Shown here: positions 24,030 through 30,966 of the stretch, in pieces
Position numbering within the stretch: the stretch's first letter is position 1
Layout: every line of letters starts with the position of its first letter
Assembly (NCBI GenBank): GCA_005791875.1
Contig: SXTU01000287.1
Coordinates: forward strand, 1-32,271
Source: Verrucomicrobiales bacterium
GTDB taxonomy: Bacteria; Verrucomicrobiota; Verrucomicrobiia; Limisphaerales; SXTU01
Direction: 5' to 3'
Length of the DNA: 32,271 bases
Position numbers and translations under genes: made by a program
Notes under the pieces: generated by a model
What the model saw: only the letters and a program-made list of their open reading frames with translations
Databases searched by the model: none
Told to the model about the DNA's origin: nothing

Positions 24030-25154
24030 TCATTGGAACATCTGTCTTGAGCGGGTGAAGACTTCCTTCGGCACCCCCAGCGCCTGCTTGAGTTCCACAT
24101 CCCGGTCCCACGGATTCTCAATCGCGCTGAGTCGGCGGCGCTCTGCCCCGGTCAGTTGCAGGGGGTAGAAGTGCGGGGAGCAGAGCGCCGTGTTGATGAG
24201 CGGGTAGTCGGAGCCGTGGAGAAGGCGTCCCTGCCACTCGGGACGGGTGAGGGCTTCCTTGAGATAGCCCAGCTTGTTGACTTGTGTGAGGGAGGAGATT
24301 TCGGAGAAGAGGTTGGGGTATTGCGCCATCATCGGGGCCAGGCGGTCGGTGTCCCGCTGCCCGGCATTCGCGCCGGTGGAGGCGATGTGGGCGACGATCA
24401 CCGTCACGCCTAGCTTCAGGGGGAGGTGGAGACGCTGCGGGTCGCACAGCTCATCGCGCGCGTGGGTGAAGGAGCGCTCCTGCCCGGCGTGCGTGAGGAG
24501 CGGGAGCTTGAGTGCCACCAGCTTCCGATAGAAGGGCGTGAGCCGCTCATCGGCGGGGTCAAACTGCATGATGCTGGGAATCCACTTTACCAGGCGCGCC
24601 CCTTTGGCCTTGGCCCAATCAAGCTGCGCGAGGGCGTCCTTGCGCAGCGGGTTGATGCTCGCGCCGAAGAGGAGGTTGGTGGTCTTCGCCGTCTCCTGGG
24701 CGATGAAGGCATTGGGCACATATATCTCCGTCCGTGACTTGTCTAGTTCACCATTGGCATCCACAACACCATCCATGGCAAGGAGGATGGCCTGTCCGAC
24801 ATGTTTGCTGCCCGCGAGCTGACGGGAGATATGTTGCACCACGTATGCATCACCCTTCTGCTGCACTTCCTCCCGCGTGGTGCCGAAGCTCTTGAGATAG
24901 ATGTTTAGTTTCCAGCTCGATTCCATCTGCTTGGAGATGAAGCAGCCACTGTCCCCCGCGCCTATGCCAGCCGTGTGGACGTGCATGTCCAGTAGCTTGA
25001 CCTCCGGGAGAGGCTCCGGAGTGCGATAGGGACCGGAGTGAAAGACCCGGCAAGCCACGCAACCACCGAGGCTGACGCACAGGAGCGTGAGGGCGAGGAT
25101 GCGCGGCCAGCGGCGCTTGGGTGGGGCGGTGCGAGAAGGAATGGCAGGAGTCAT
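24030..25154 (-). CDS. Amidohydrolase-2-type lipoprotein
   Basis: 374 residues, ATG at 25154. A lipoprotein signal ends SLGGC (Cys32). The TIM-barrel metal motifs are LLDMHVHTAG (His58, His60), LLTHAGQ, VTVIVAHIAST and LLHGSDYPL with the catalytic Asp, the pattern of the amidohydrolase-2 group (decarboxylases and lactonases). It is unusual that such an enzyme carries a lipid anchor, which places it in the periplasm or at the outer membrane. The substrate is unknown. A 30-bp dispersed repeat sits 15 bp upstream of the start, where promoter or leader sequence would be. Confidence 0.9.
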   Translation of the reverse strand: MTPAIPSRTAPPKRRWPRILALTLLCVSLGGCVACRVFHSGPYRTPEPLPEVKLLDMHVHTAGIGAGDSGCFISKQMESSWKLNIYLKSFGTTREEVQQKGDAYVVQHISRQLAGSKHVGQAILLAMDGVVDANGELDKSRTEIYVPNAFIAQETAKTTNLLFGASINPLRKDALAQLDWAKAKGARLVKWIPSIMQFDPADERLTPFYRKLVALKLPLLTHAGQERSFTHARDELCDPQRLHLPLKLGVTVIVAHIASTGANAGQRDTDRLAPMMAQYPNLFSEISSLTQVNKLGYLKEALTRPEWQGRLLHGSDYPLINTALCSPHFYPLQLTGAERRRLSAIENPWDRDVELKQALGVPKEVFTRSRQMFQ

Positions 25155-25169
25155 GGGTAAAGAGAGATG

Positions 25170-25199
25170 GCCCGCGAATCACGCGAATTGACGCGAATG
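25170..25199 (-). repeat. ATTCGCG triple-word element, copy A
   Basis: On the - strand it reads CATTCGCGTC, AATTCGCGTG, ATTCGCGGGC. All 30 bp are identical to copy C at 28895-28924, in the opposite orientation. It lies just upstream of the amidohydrolase start. Confidence 0.85.
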
Positions 25200-25258
25200 G
25201 GAAAGGCGCAAGCTACCGGCAATGCGGCCGGCCAAACACCAAGACGGACGGCGTTATG

Positions 25259-25455
25259 CCCTCTCCCAGCGGGAGAGGGTGAGGGTGAGGGAGAATGGCC
25301 ACGGAGTCTAAGGGCGTAAGTATGCACCAAGACCTCGCACGTTTTCTCCCTCACCCCAGCCCTCTCCCGCCGGGAGAGGGAGCAAAGGGGAAGCGTGCTT
25401 AACTCCGCCATGTCAGCCCACACGCCCTCTCCCCTCATCCGATGAAGGGAGAGGG
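25259..25455. repeat. Cluster of three CCCTCTCCC/GGGAGAGGG hairpins
   Basis: The gap 25155-25550 has no gene; most of it is repeat. Hairpin 1 (25259-25279) and hairpin 2 (25360-25380) are 9-bp stems CCCTCTCCC/GGGAGAGGG with short loops, arranged as an inverted pair because their flanks are complementary (GGTGAGGGAGAA near 25284, its complement near 25345). Hairpin 3 (25425-25455) has the same 9-bp stem, one mismatch, then a 5-bp inner stem TCATC/GATGA. They resemble REP-type palindromes and could act as transcript-end structures. Confidence 0.85.
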
Positions 25456-25515
25456 AGCAGGCAGGGCCATCCTCGGGCGCTCTGCGGGCGGCGGCGTAGG
25501 CGGCCAGAGGTTTTC

Positions 25516-25545
25516 CATTCGCGTGCATTCGCGGGATTCGCGGGC
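25516..25545 (+). repeat. ATTCGCG triple-word element, copy B
   Basis: CATTCGCGTG, CATTCGCGGG, ATTCGCGGGC: a diverged copy of the 30-bp element, immediately downstream of the aas stop codon, in the same position relative to the stop as copy C has to lplT. Confidence 0.8.
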
Positions 25546-25550
25546 AGACC

Positions 25551-27794
25551 TCACTTCTTGCTCTGCACCATCGTCTGCAGCTCCCGGTGGTTCGTCTTGC
25601 CCGTGCCGAGTTTGGGGATTTCCTTCACGACGACTATCTCGCGCGGCACGCAGAGGTTCGAGAGGCCTTTGGACTTGATGGCATCGCGTATCTCAGCGGA
25701 GGTGAGTCTCGGCTCGTTCGTGCAGCAGATGAGGGCCTCGCCCTTGTCCTCGTCGGGACGCGTGACGACGGCGGTGGCCATGCGGAGGCCGTAGTGCGGG
25801 AACGCGCCAGCCAAGGCGTCCTCGACCGCCGTGAGGCTGACCATCTCGCCGCTGATTTTGGCAAAGCGCTTGAGGCGTCCGCGAATGGTGACGAAGCCAT
25901 CGGCATCCACGCTGACGATGTCGCCAGTGTCATACCAGCCGCCGTGAGCTTGGAACTTGGCGTTGGCATCCAGGTTGAGGTAGCCCTTCATGATGTTGGG
26001 GCCGCGGACGAAGAGGCGGCCGGTGGGCACCGCTGGGGTCTGGGGTCTGGGGTCTGGGGTCTGGGGATTAGCGTTGGGAGAATGGGGGGCCGTGGGTTGG
26101 TGGGGCGGTGGTTGAGGGGGGGCTTCGCCAATCCCTTCCACGGATTCCAATCGCCACTCGACGCCGGGCATGAAGCGGCCTACGGAGCCGTAGCTTGGCT
26201 CGAGCGGAGTGTTGACGCTGAGGCAGGGGGCGCATTCCGTTGCGCCGTAGCCTTCCAGCACCCTCACGCCGAAACGTTGTGACCACGTCTGGGCAGTGGC
26301 TTCCTGTAGTTTCTCCGCCGCCGCAAAGAGATAGCGCATCGAGCGGAAGTCGTAGGTGTGGGCCTTCCGGCCGTAGCCGTTGAGGAAGGTGTTGGTGCTC
26401 AGAAGCACGGTGCAGTCGCGGTCGTAGAGCACGCTGGGGATGACCCGGTAATGCAGCGGCGAGGGATAAATAAAGCAATACATCCCCCGCACCAGCGGCA
26501 CGAGGAGCCCGACGGTGAGGCCGAAGCTGTGGAAGAGCGGCAGGCAGTTGAAGAGCCGGTCCTGGTCCGTCAGGTCCGTGACGGCCATCATCTGGCGGAT
26601 GTTGGCAAGGATGTTGCGGTGCGTCAGCTCGACGCCCTTGGGGACGCCTTCGGAGCCGCTGGTGAAGAGGATGACGGCGGTGTCGCTTGGTTGAGAGTTG
26701 AAAGTTGAGAGTTGAAAGTTGAAGAGGGTGCTGAGGAATGCTGTGGCCTTGTCCCAGCTAGTGATGAGTTTGCGGAGGTCTTCGAGGTAGAGGAGTTGCA
26801 CGCCGGCTTGCTCGAAGGGCGCGGCGTCGAGCTTCGCCCGCGCGAGGAAGGTGCGGGAGGTGACGACTTGCTTCAGACCGGCCAGCTCGATGCACGCGAG
26901 CATCGTGGCCGTTCCGGTGGAGTAGTTCAAGACGGCGGGGACTTTGCCCTGTTGCCACAGGGCGAGGAGGACGACGGGGGTGGCGTTGACGTTCGGGAGC
27001 AGCACGCCGATGTGGGATGGGCTGGAGGCCGAGGCTGCACCCGCCGCTGCGATGCGCTCGCCCATGAGCCGCGCGCCGAGGAGGAGTTTCCGATAAGTGA
27101 GGGCCGAGAGCGTGGCGTCCTCGAGGATAACTTTGCCCGGCATGTCCGCCGCCGCTTCCGCGATGGCGGCGGGGAGGGTCGCGGGGCCAAAATCCATCTC
27201 GGTGCGGAACTGCTGGCCGACCATCGCATCGCGCAGCCAGCGGGTGAAGAGGGCGCGGCTCTGCGAGGTGCTCAGGTGCTCTGCATGGGGTGCGGAGAGG
27301 GCGTCGCTGAAGTGCGCGGTGACGGTGGGGAAGCAGCGTTTCCATCCGGGATTAGGCGAGTAAGGAAGTCTGCTCGCGCCGCGCAGGTAGGCGGTGATGA
27401 CCTTCGCGTGGGTCTTGTGGATGAGGAAGCCGGTGCCATCAAAGAGCTTCATCAGGGTGCCGGTCTTCGAGAGCCGGCCCTCGGCGAAGAGGACGAGCTT
27501 GCCGCCTTTCAAGAGAAACTCCGCCATGTGCTTCACGGCGTAGGGGGAGGCGTTGTCTATCGGGAAGGTGCGGTCGTTGACCATGACGAACTTGTGCAGC
27601 CAGGACTTCTTGGCGGTGGTGCTGGAGGTGACGAACTTCCAGTCGTCCTCGAGGCACACGCCGAGGAAGAGCCAGTCGAACCACGAGGTGTGGTTGGGGA
27701 TGAGGAGGACGGGGCCGGGGGTGCGGAGGGCGGCCTCGTTGAAGGCGCGGAAGCGGAAGAGGAGGCGGACGAGGAGGCGGAGGAGGGTTTTCAT
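25551..27794 (-). CDS. aas: Bifunctional acyltransferase / acyl-ACP synthetase (Aas-like)
   Basis: Aas re-acylates 2-acyl-lysophospholipid using acyl-ACP that it makes itself. The 747-residue product has an N-terminal PlsC-type acyltransferase (about 1-190) with H-X4-D (NHTSWFDW, His35/Asp40), DRTFPIDN and LVLFAEGRLS, then an AMP-forming domain with FTSGSEGVPKGVELTH near 370, EGYGATECAP, GWYDTGDIVSVDADGFV and KRFAKISGEMVSL, ending with the catalytic Lys region LGTGKTNHREL. E. coli Aas is 719 aa; the excess is explained by two low-complexity insertions near residues 357-367 and 565-592 derived from heptamer repeats. It is the last gene after lplT and an Lnt-like gene, a coherent lysophospholipid recycling set at the inner membrane. 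Confidence 0.93.
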   Translation of the reverse strand: MKTLLRLLVRLLFRFRAFNEAALRTPGPVLLIPNHTSWFDWLFLGVCLEDDWKFVTSSTTAKKSWLHKFVMVNDRTFPIDNASPYAVKHMAEFLLKGGKLVLFAEGRLSKTGTLMKLFDGTGFLIHKTHAKVITAYLRGASRLPYSPNPGWKRCFPTVTAHFSDALSAPHAEHLSTSQSRALFTRWLRDAMVGQQFRTEMDFGPATLPAAIAEAAADMPGKVILEDATLSALTYRKLLLGARLMGERIAAAGAASASSPSHIGVLLPNVNATPVVLLALWQQGKVPAVLNYSTGTATMLACIELAGLKQVVTSRTFLARAKLDAAPFEQAGVQLLYLEDLRKLITSWDKATAFLSTLFNFQLSTFNSQPSDTAVILFTSGSEGVPKGVELTHRNILANIRQMMAVTDLTDQDRLFNCLPLFHSFGLTVGLLVPLVRGMYCFIYPSPLHYRVIPSVLYDRDCTVLLSTNTFLNGYGRKAHTYDFRSMRYLFAAAEKLQEATAQTWSQRFGVRVLEGYGATECAPCLSVNTPLEPSYGSVGRFMPGVEWRLESVEGIGEAPPQPPPHQPTAPHSPNANPQTPDPRPQTPAVPTGRLFVRGPNIMKGYLNLDANAKFQAHGGWYDTGDIVSVDADGFVTIRGRLKRFAKISGEMVSLTAVEDALAGAFPHYGLRMATAVVTRPDEDKGEALICCTNEPRLTSAEIRDAIKSKGLSNLCVPREIVVVKEIPKLGTGKTNHRELQTMVQSKK
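26033..26067. repeat. Heptamer CTGGGGT array inside aas
   Basis: Four exact CTGGGGT units and one CTGGGGA, consecutive on the + strand. On the coding strand they encode PQTPDPRPQTPA, part of a roughly 30-residue proline-rich insertion between RLESVEGIGEA and TGRLFVRGPNIMKGYL, where homologues have only a few residues. Confidence 0.9.
26689..26723. repeat. Heptamer AGTTGAR array inside aas
   Basis: Five consecutive 7-bp units on the + strand: GGTTGAG, AGTTGAA, AGTTGAG, AGTTGAA, AGTTGAA. On the coding strand they encode FNFQLSTFNSQP, inserted directly before DTAVILFTSGSEG, the adenylation P-loop. Confidence 0.9.
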
Positions 27795-27827
27795 GGTGGA
27801 GGGGGATTAGGAGAGGATGAAGCGCGG

Positions 27828-27866
27828 GAGCAGGATTAAGATTAGGAGCAGGATTATGATTACGAG
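27828..27866. repeat. Hexamer GATTAN-type element, copy 2
   Basis: GATTAA, GATTAG, GAGCAG, GATTAT, GATTAC follow at 6-bp spacing. It fills most of the gap between the lnt-like stop and the aas start; the lnt-like stop codon itself (27860-27862) lies inside it. It is similar to 18837-18864. Confidence 0.7.
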
Positions 27867-28897
27867 GCGGCGGGGTAAGGCTGTTTCTTGCCCCGAATCG
27901 CGTTGAAAGCAAGCCAGCCGAGCAACCCAAAACTCGCCCAAGCGCACAGTCTGCCGAGTAGGCGGTCGGGTGGAATCCGTCCCGGCTCACCGAGCCGGAG
28001 CGTGCCGCTGAGGAGTGCGAGGTCGCCTGGATAGGGAGCCGTGCCGTCGAAGGCCAGTTCGCTCAATGCGAGCACTTCGGCTTCAGGATGCTTCGCGCGG
28101 AGGAGTTTCAGGGCTTCGAGGACTTCAAGGTCGTGCTTGTGCTCGATTTGCACGGCGGCGATGCGGAGGGGCTTGGCATCCGCTGGTGTCGCCGGTGAAG
28201 AGCCAAAGGGAAAGATACACAGCCACGCGATAGCTGGAATGAGCCAACCGGTGGCTGGTTTCCACCCCGAGTTTCTCAAGAGCGACGGCCAAGTGGCGAC
28301 GGCCATGACGAGGAAACCGACGCCATACACCCCCGGCCAGTAAATCACCGCGAGGTTCGGCCCCTCGGCAAACGCATAGCCCGCACCCAGCCAAGTGAAG
28401 CGCAGGAAGTAGAGTTCGCTGCGGAAGAACTCGAAGCCAAGCCACAGCACGGGGGCCAGCCATATCGCCGTCCTCACGCCAAAGCGGGCACGGAGGAGGT
28501 GCTGTGTCATCACATACATCCCCAGCCAGAACGCCAACACCGCCCATAGCGCCGCTGCTGACATTCCGAAGATGGTGTAGAAGAACCCAAGTTGCGGCCC
28601 GAAGCAGAGTAATCCGACGGTCACGCCTGCCCACATCGCAGCGCGCGGAGTGGCGACTTCGGACAGATGGAAGCCGGCGAGGAGATAGAATGCGATGAGG
28701 AACGCCAGTGGGGGAAAGAGAAACGCGAGGTGGAAGCTCGCCACGGCAACCGCGCCCCAGCCAACGGTCGCGCGCCAGCCAAGGACCGCTGCTTCAGGAG
28801 CGCGGACGCCCACGTTCGCAGCGGGTTCGGCTTGGGCAGCGGCGGCTGCGGACGTGGGCGTCCGCGCTCCAGTGGGTTCGGGGTCGTTGGTTTTCAT
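27860..28897 (-). CDS. Lnt-like apolipoprotein N-acyltransferase with nitrilase core mostly missing
   Basis: Lnt transfers an acyl chain from phospholipid to the N-terminus of lipoproteins at the periplasmic face of the inner membrane. The 345-residue product has several N-terminal membrane segments, an Lnt-like FEFFRSELYFLRFTWLGAGY, and the start of the CN-hydrolase domain (LRIAAVQIEH, then VLALSELAFDG, where the Glu would be the catalytic one). The frame then passes directly to a C-terminal segment (LSGTLRLGEPGRIPPDRLLG) and the last membrane helix. Lnt is normally about 500 residues; the stretch that should hold the catalytic Lys and Cys is absent, so it is probably inactive. The ATG at 28897 lies inside a dispersed repeat; codons 10-34 come from an inverted repeat. 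GTG codons further in are alternative starts. Confidence 0.75.
   Translation of the reverse strand: MKTNDPEPTGARTPTSAAAAAQAEPAANVGVRAPEAAVLGWRATVGWGAVAVASFHLAFLFPPLAFLIAFYLLAGFHLSEVATPRAAMWAGVTVGLLCFGPQLGFFYTIFGMSAAALWAVLAFWLGMYVMTQHLLRARFGVRTAIWLAPVLWLGFEFFRSELYFLRFTWLGAGYAFAEGPNLAVIYWPGVYGVGFLVMAVATWPSLLRNSGWKPATGWLIPAIAWLCIFPFGSSPATPADAKPLRIAAVQIEHKHDLEVLEALKLLRAKHPEAEVLALSELAFDGTAPYPGDLALLSGTLRLGEPGRIPPDRLLGRLCAWASFGLLGWLAFNAIRGKKQPYPAAS
28797..28870. repeat. 26-bp inverted repeat inside the lnt-like N-terminus
   Basis: Arms 28797-28822 and 28845-28870 are reverse complements at 25 of 26 positions (GGAGCGCGGACGCCCACG ... CGTGGGCGTCCGCGCTCC), with a 22-nt loop. It encodes the alanine-rich peptide GARTPTSAAAAAQAEPAANV and following residues, which has no counterpart in Lnt proteins. 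Confidence 0.85.
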
Positions 28898-28924
28898 TCG
28901 CGTCAATTCGCGTGATTCGCGGGC
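28895..28924 (+). repeat. ATTCGCG triple-word element, copy C
   Basis: CATTCGCGTC, AATTCGCGTG, ATTCGCGGGC: identical over 30 bp to copy A (inverted). It spans the gap between the lplT stop and the lnt-like ATG, and contains that ATG. Confidence 0.85.
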
Positions 28925-28930
28925 AGGCCA

Positions 28931-30226
28931 TCAGCTCGCCGCCTTCGCCTCACCCTTCACCAGCACGGGGAATTTCAGCCAAGCGATGACGGCGACGACC
29001 AGCACGGCCAGGGCGATGAAGACGTGCGAGGCGGAGAGGTGCACCTTCACACACACGAAGACCAGCAGGCCTGCGAGCATCATGCCGAGGTTGTCGAAGA
29101 GGTTCTGCACGGCGATGGTTTTGCCCAGCTTGGTGGGGTCGGACTCGGCTTGGAGCGAGGCGTTGAGCGGGATGAGGAAGAGGCCGGCGGCGAGGCCCGC
29201 GCCCACGAGCAGCGCCATCACGACGGGCAGGACGGCGAGCACGGTGACGGTCGTGCCGTCGGGCTTGAGCTGGGTGATCATGTGCTGGCCGATGTGTTGC
29301 AAGCCCAGCGGCTCGATGGCAAACACGGCGAGCAACATCCCCGCTAACAATAGCCCGAAACCGCGCGTGTGACGCAGGTCGCTGACGGGGTAGAACTTCC
29401 CGGCGGCCAGACTGCCGAGCATGACGCCGACGCTTAACCACAGGCCGAGCAGGGCGATTTGCGTGTTGTCCGGGAGCTTGAGGGCTTCGAGGCCCCAGGC
29501 TTGGAAGTTGATTTTCATGGTGGCTCCGCAGACCCAGAAGAGCGCGGTGCCGATGAGGACTTTGCCCAGGCGCGGCCCGGCGAAGAGGGCGGTCAAGTGG
29601 GTGAAGAACTCGCCGACACTTGCCGAGAGCCGCACCGCTGCGTCGGAGGGCGTGCGGTCCATGACGAGGTTGAGGGCGAGCGAGGCGATGAAGATTCCAG
29701 CCAGCGCGATGTAGCAGATGCCGACGGGGAGCTGGTCCACCATGACCGAGCCGCCGATGGCGCCGGTGAGGATGGCCAGCAGCGTGAGCAGTTCGACCAT
29801 GCCGTTGGCCTTGACGAGGCGGTCGGTGGGTAGAATCTCCGGAAGGATGCCATACTTGGCTGGGCCATAGAACGCGGAGCCAATGCCGACGATGAAGTAG
29901 CCAAGCGCCTGCCACGCGTAGCCGAACCAGATGCTCAATGCGCAGATGGCGGTGCCGAGGAGCTTGAGAAGGTTGCCGCCGGCGAGCCAACTGGTCTTGG
30001 CGTAGCGGTCGTTGAGGTAGCCCGCGAGCGGCGCGAGCAGGATGTAGGGGATGAACAGGATGCTGGTGTAGAGGGTGCCACGCGTGCGGAGTTCGTCGGA
30101 GGTGATCGCGCCGGCCTTCTGAAGCAGCGTGAGCTGGCCGACGATGACGGCGAGGATGGCGTTGTCGCCGAACGCGCCGAGGAACTGGCTGGCGAGGAGA
30201 AGGGGGTAGTTGCGAGGGGAGTTCAT
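28931..30226 (-). CDS. lplT: LplT-like lysophospholipid transporter (MFS)
   Basis: LplT moves lysophosphatidylethanolamine and lysophosphatidylglycerol from the outer to the inner leaflet of the inner membrane for Aas. The 431-residue product has about 12 membrane segments and LplT-type signatures: NYPLLLASQFLGAFGDNAIL, ILLAPLAGYLNDRYAKT, GSAFYGPAKYGILPEILP, and GKTIAVQNLFDNLGMMLAGL. ATG at 30226. It starts 9 bp after the MarR stop and is followed by the lnt-like and aas genes. In some bacteria LplT, PlsC and Aas domains are fused in one protein; here they are separate. The pairing with aas strongly supports the assignment. Confidence 0.92.
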   Translation of the reverse strand: MNSPRNYPLLLASQFLGAFGDNAILAVIVGQLTLLQKAGAITSDELRTRGTLYTSILFIPYILLAPLAGYLNDRYAKTSWLAGGNLLKLLGTAICALSIWFGYAWQALGYFIVGIGSAFYGPAKYGILPEILPTDRLVKANGMVELLTLLAILTGAIGGSVMVDQLPVGICYIALAGIFIASLALNLVMDRTPSDAAVRLSASVGEFFTHLTALFAGPRLGKVLIGTALFWVCGATMKINFQAWGLEALKLPDNTQIALLGLWLSVGVMLGSLAAGKFYPVSDLRHTRGFGLLLAGMLLAVFAIEPLGLQHIGQHMITQLKPDGTTVTVLAVLPVVMALLVGAGLAAGLFLIPLNASLQAESDPTKLGKTIAVQNLFDNLGMMLAGLLVFVCVKVHLSASHVFIALAVLVVAVIAWLKFPVLVKGEAKAAS

Positions 30227-30235
30227 GGCGGCGGG

Positions 30236-30739
30236 TCAGGCGTTGGTGCTGGCGATGCGGGTGGCGTTCTCGCTGATGGTGGTGAGTTCGGCGACGAGCT
30301 TGTCAGCGCGGGCGGCGGGGAGCTTGCCCCAGACCTGTTCGGCGGCGGCGTGGTAGTGCGGGTAAATTTCGGCCAGCAGCTTGCGGGCGGGAGGTGTGAG
30401 CACCACCAGCCAGGCGCGGCGGTCGGTGGCGTTCTCCTGGCGCGTGACCAGGCCACGCTCTGCGAGGCGGTCCACGAGGCCGGTGACGTTCGAGCGGTGC
30501 ATGATGAGCTGGCGGCTGAGGTCCGACTGCGTGCAGCCGGCGGGGAAGTCGTTGAGGACGTTGAGGAGGTTGAACTGGCTGGGGCTGAGGTCCCAGCGGG
30601 CGAAGAAGACGCGGCTGGCGTTCCACAGCTCCTCGGCGGTGCGGAGCAACTGGATGAGGGCCTGATAGCGCGGGCCGGGCGAGGTGCGGTTTCGTTTCAC
30701 GGCGGATGGTTTACCAAGAGACTGTTGACATGTCACCAT
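30236..30739 (-). CDS. MarR-family transcriptional regulator
   Basis: A winged-helix regulator. Core: FFARWDLSPSQFNLLNVL, CTQSDLSRQLIMHRSNVTGL (recognition helix), VDRLAERGLVTRQENATDRR (wing with the D-R-R signature) and AWLVVLTPPARKLLAEIYP. The start is uncertain: ATG at 30739 (167 aa), ATG at 30760, or GTG at 30700 (154 aa, the usual MarR length). It lies 9 bp upstream of lplT on the same strand, so it probably controls the lysophospholipid operon and itself, perhaps in response to a lipid or toxic amphiphile (inference). The 10-bp palindrome at 30726-30735 lies near its start. Confidence 0.88.
   Translation of the reverse strand: MVTCQQSLGKPSAVKRNRTSPGPRYQALIQLLRTAEELWNASRVFFARWDLSPSQFNLLNVLNDFPAGCTQSDLSRQLIMHRSNVTGLVDRLAERGLVTRQENATDRRAWLVVLTPPARKLLAEIYPHYHAAAEQVWGKLPAARADKLVAELTTISENATRIASTNA
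30726..30735. promoter_or_regulatory. TGACATGTCA palindrome near the marR start
   Basis: A perfect 10-bp palindrome. If the GTG at 30700 is the real start, it lies 26 bp upstream of it, a usual place for a MarR operator. If the ATG at 30739 is used, it is inside the coding region. Confidence 0.3.
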
Positions 30740-30783
30740 TGAGAAATCTGGGCGGGCCATCGGGGAAAGCGGCCGCACTTCAC

Positions 30784-30893
30784 GAACCACTCACCTGCGC
30801 TGACTGGCACTAATGGGAGTGGGCATCGAGACGAGGCCATTGCTTTGCTGGCTCCGTTCCGGATTGGTGGTGGTCAGTGCAGGTCAGTGGATT
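30784..30893. repeat. Decamer TTAGTGNNNN arrays, copies 2 (inverted) and 3
   Basis: On the - strand 30784-30814 reads TTAGTGCCAG, TCAGCGCAGG, TGAGTGGTTC. On the + strand 30864-30893 reads TTGGTGGTGG, TCAGTGCAGG, TCAGTGGATT. Both match the array at 14210-14239 and face each other across the gap between marR and the LemA-type gene. Confidence 0.65.
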
Positions 30894-30966
30894 TGAGTCT
30901 TCCCTCCACTCCCGCCCGGTTTCTGTAGTGTTCTTCACCCGCCCGGCTTTGCTATAGCCAAGGCCC

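Noticed and set aside
25259-25455. Hairpin cluster considered as a CRISPR array
   Set aside because: Units differ in orientation and length, spacing is irregular, and no cas genes are near.
26712-27839. 375-codon + strand frame opposite aas
   Set aside because: Glu/Gly/Val-rich antisense of the acyltransferase and adenylation domains.
27949-28010. Idea that the lnt-like C-terminus comes from a dispersed repeat (CGGCTC/GAGCCG palindrome)
   Set aside because: The encoded LRLGEPGRIPPDR fits the usual end of the nitrilase domain in related proteins, so native sequence with an internal deletion explains it better.
30950-30966. TATAG-containing sequence as a promoter for the LemA-type gene
   Set aside because: It lies too close to the ATG and no matching -35 was seen.
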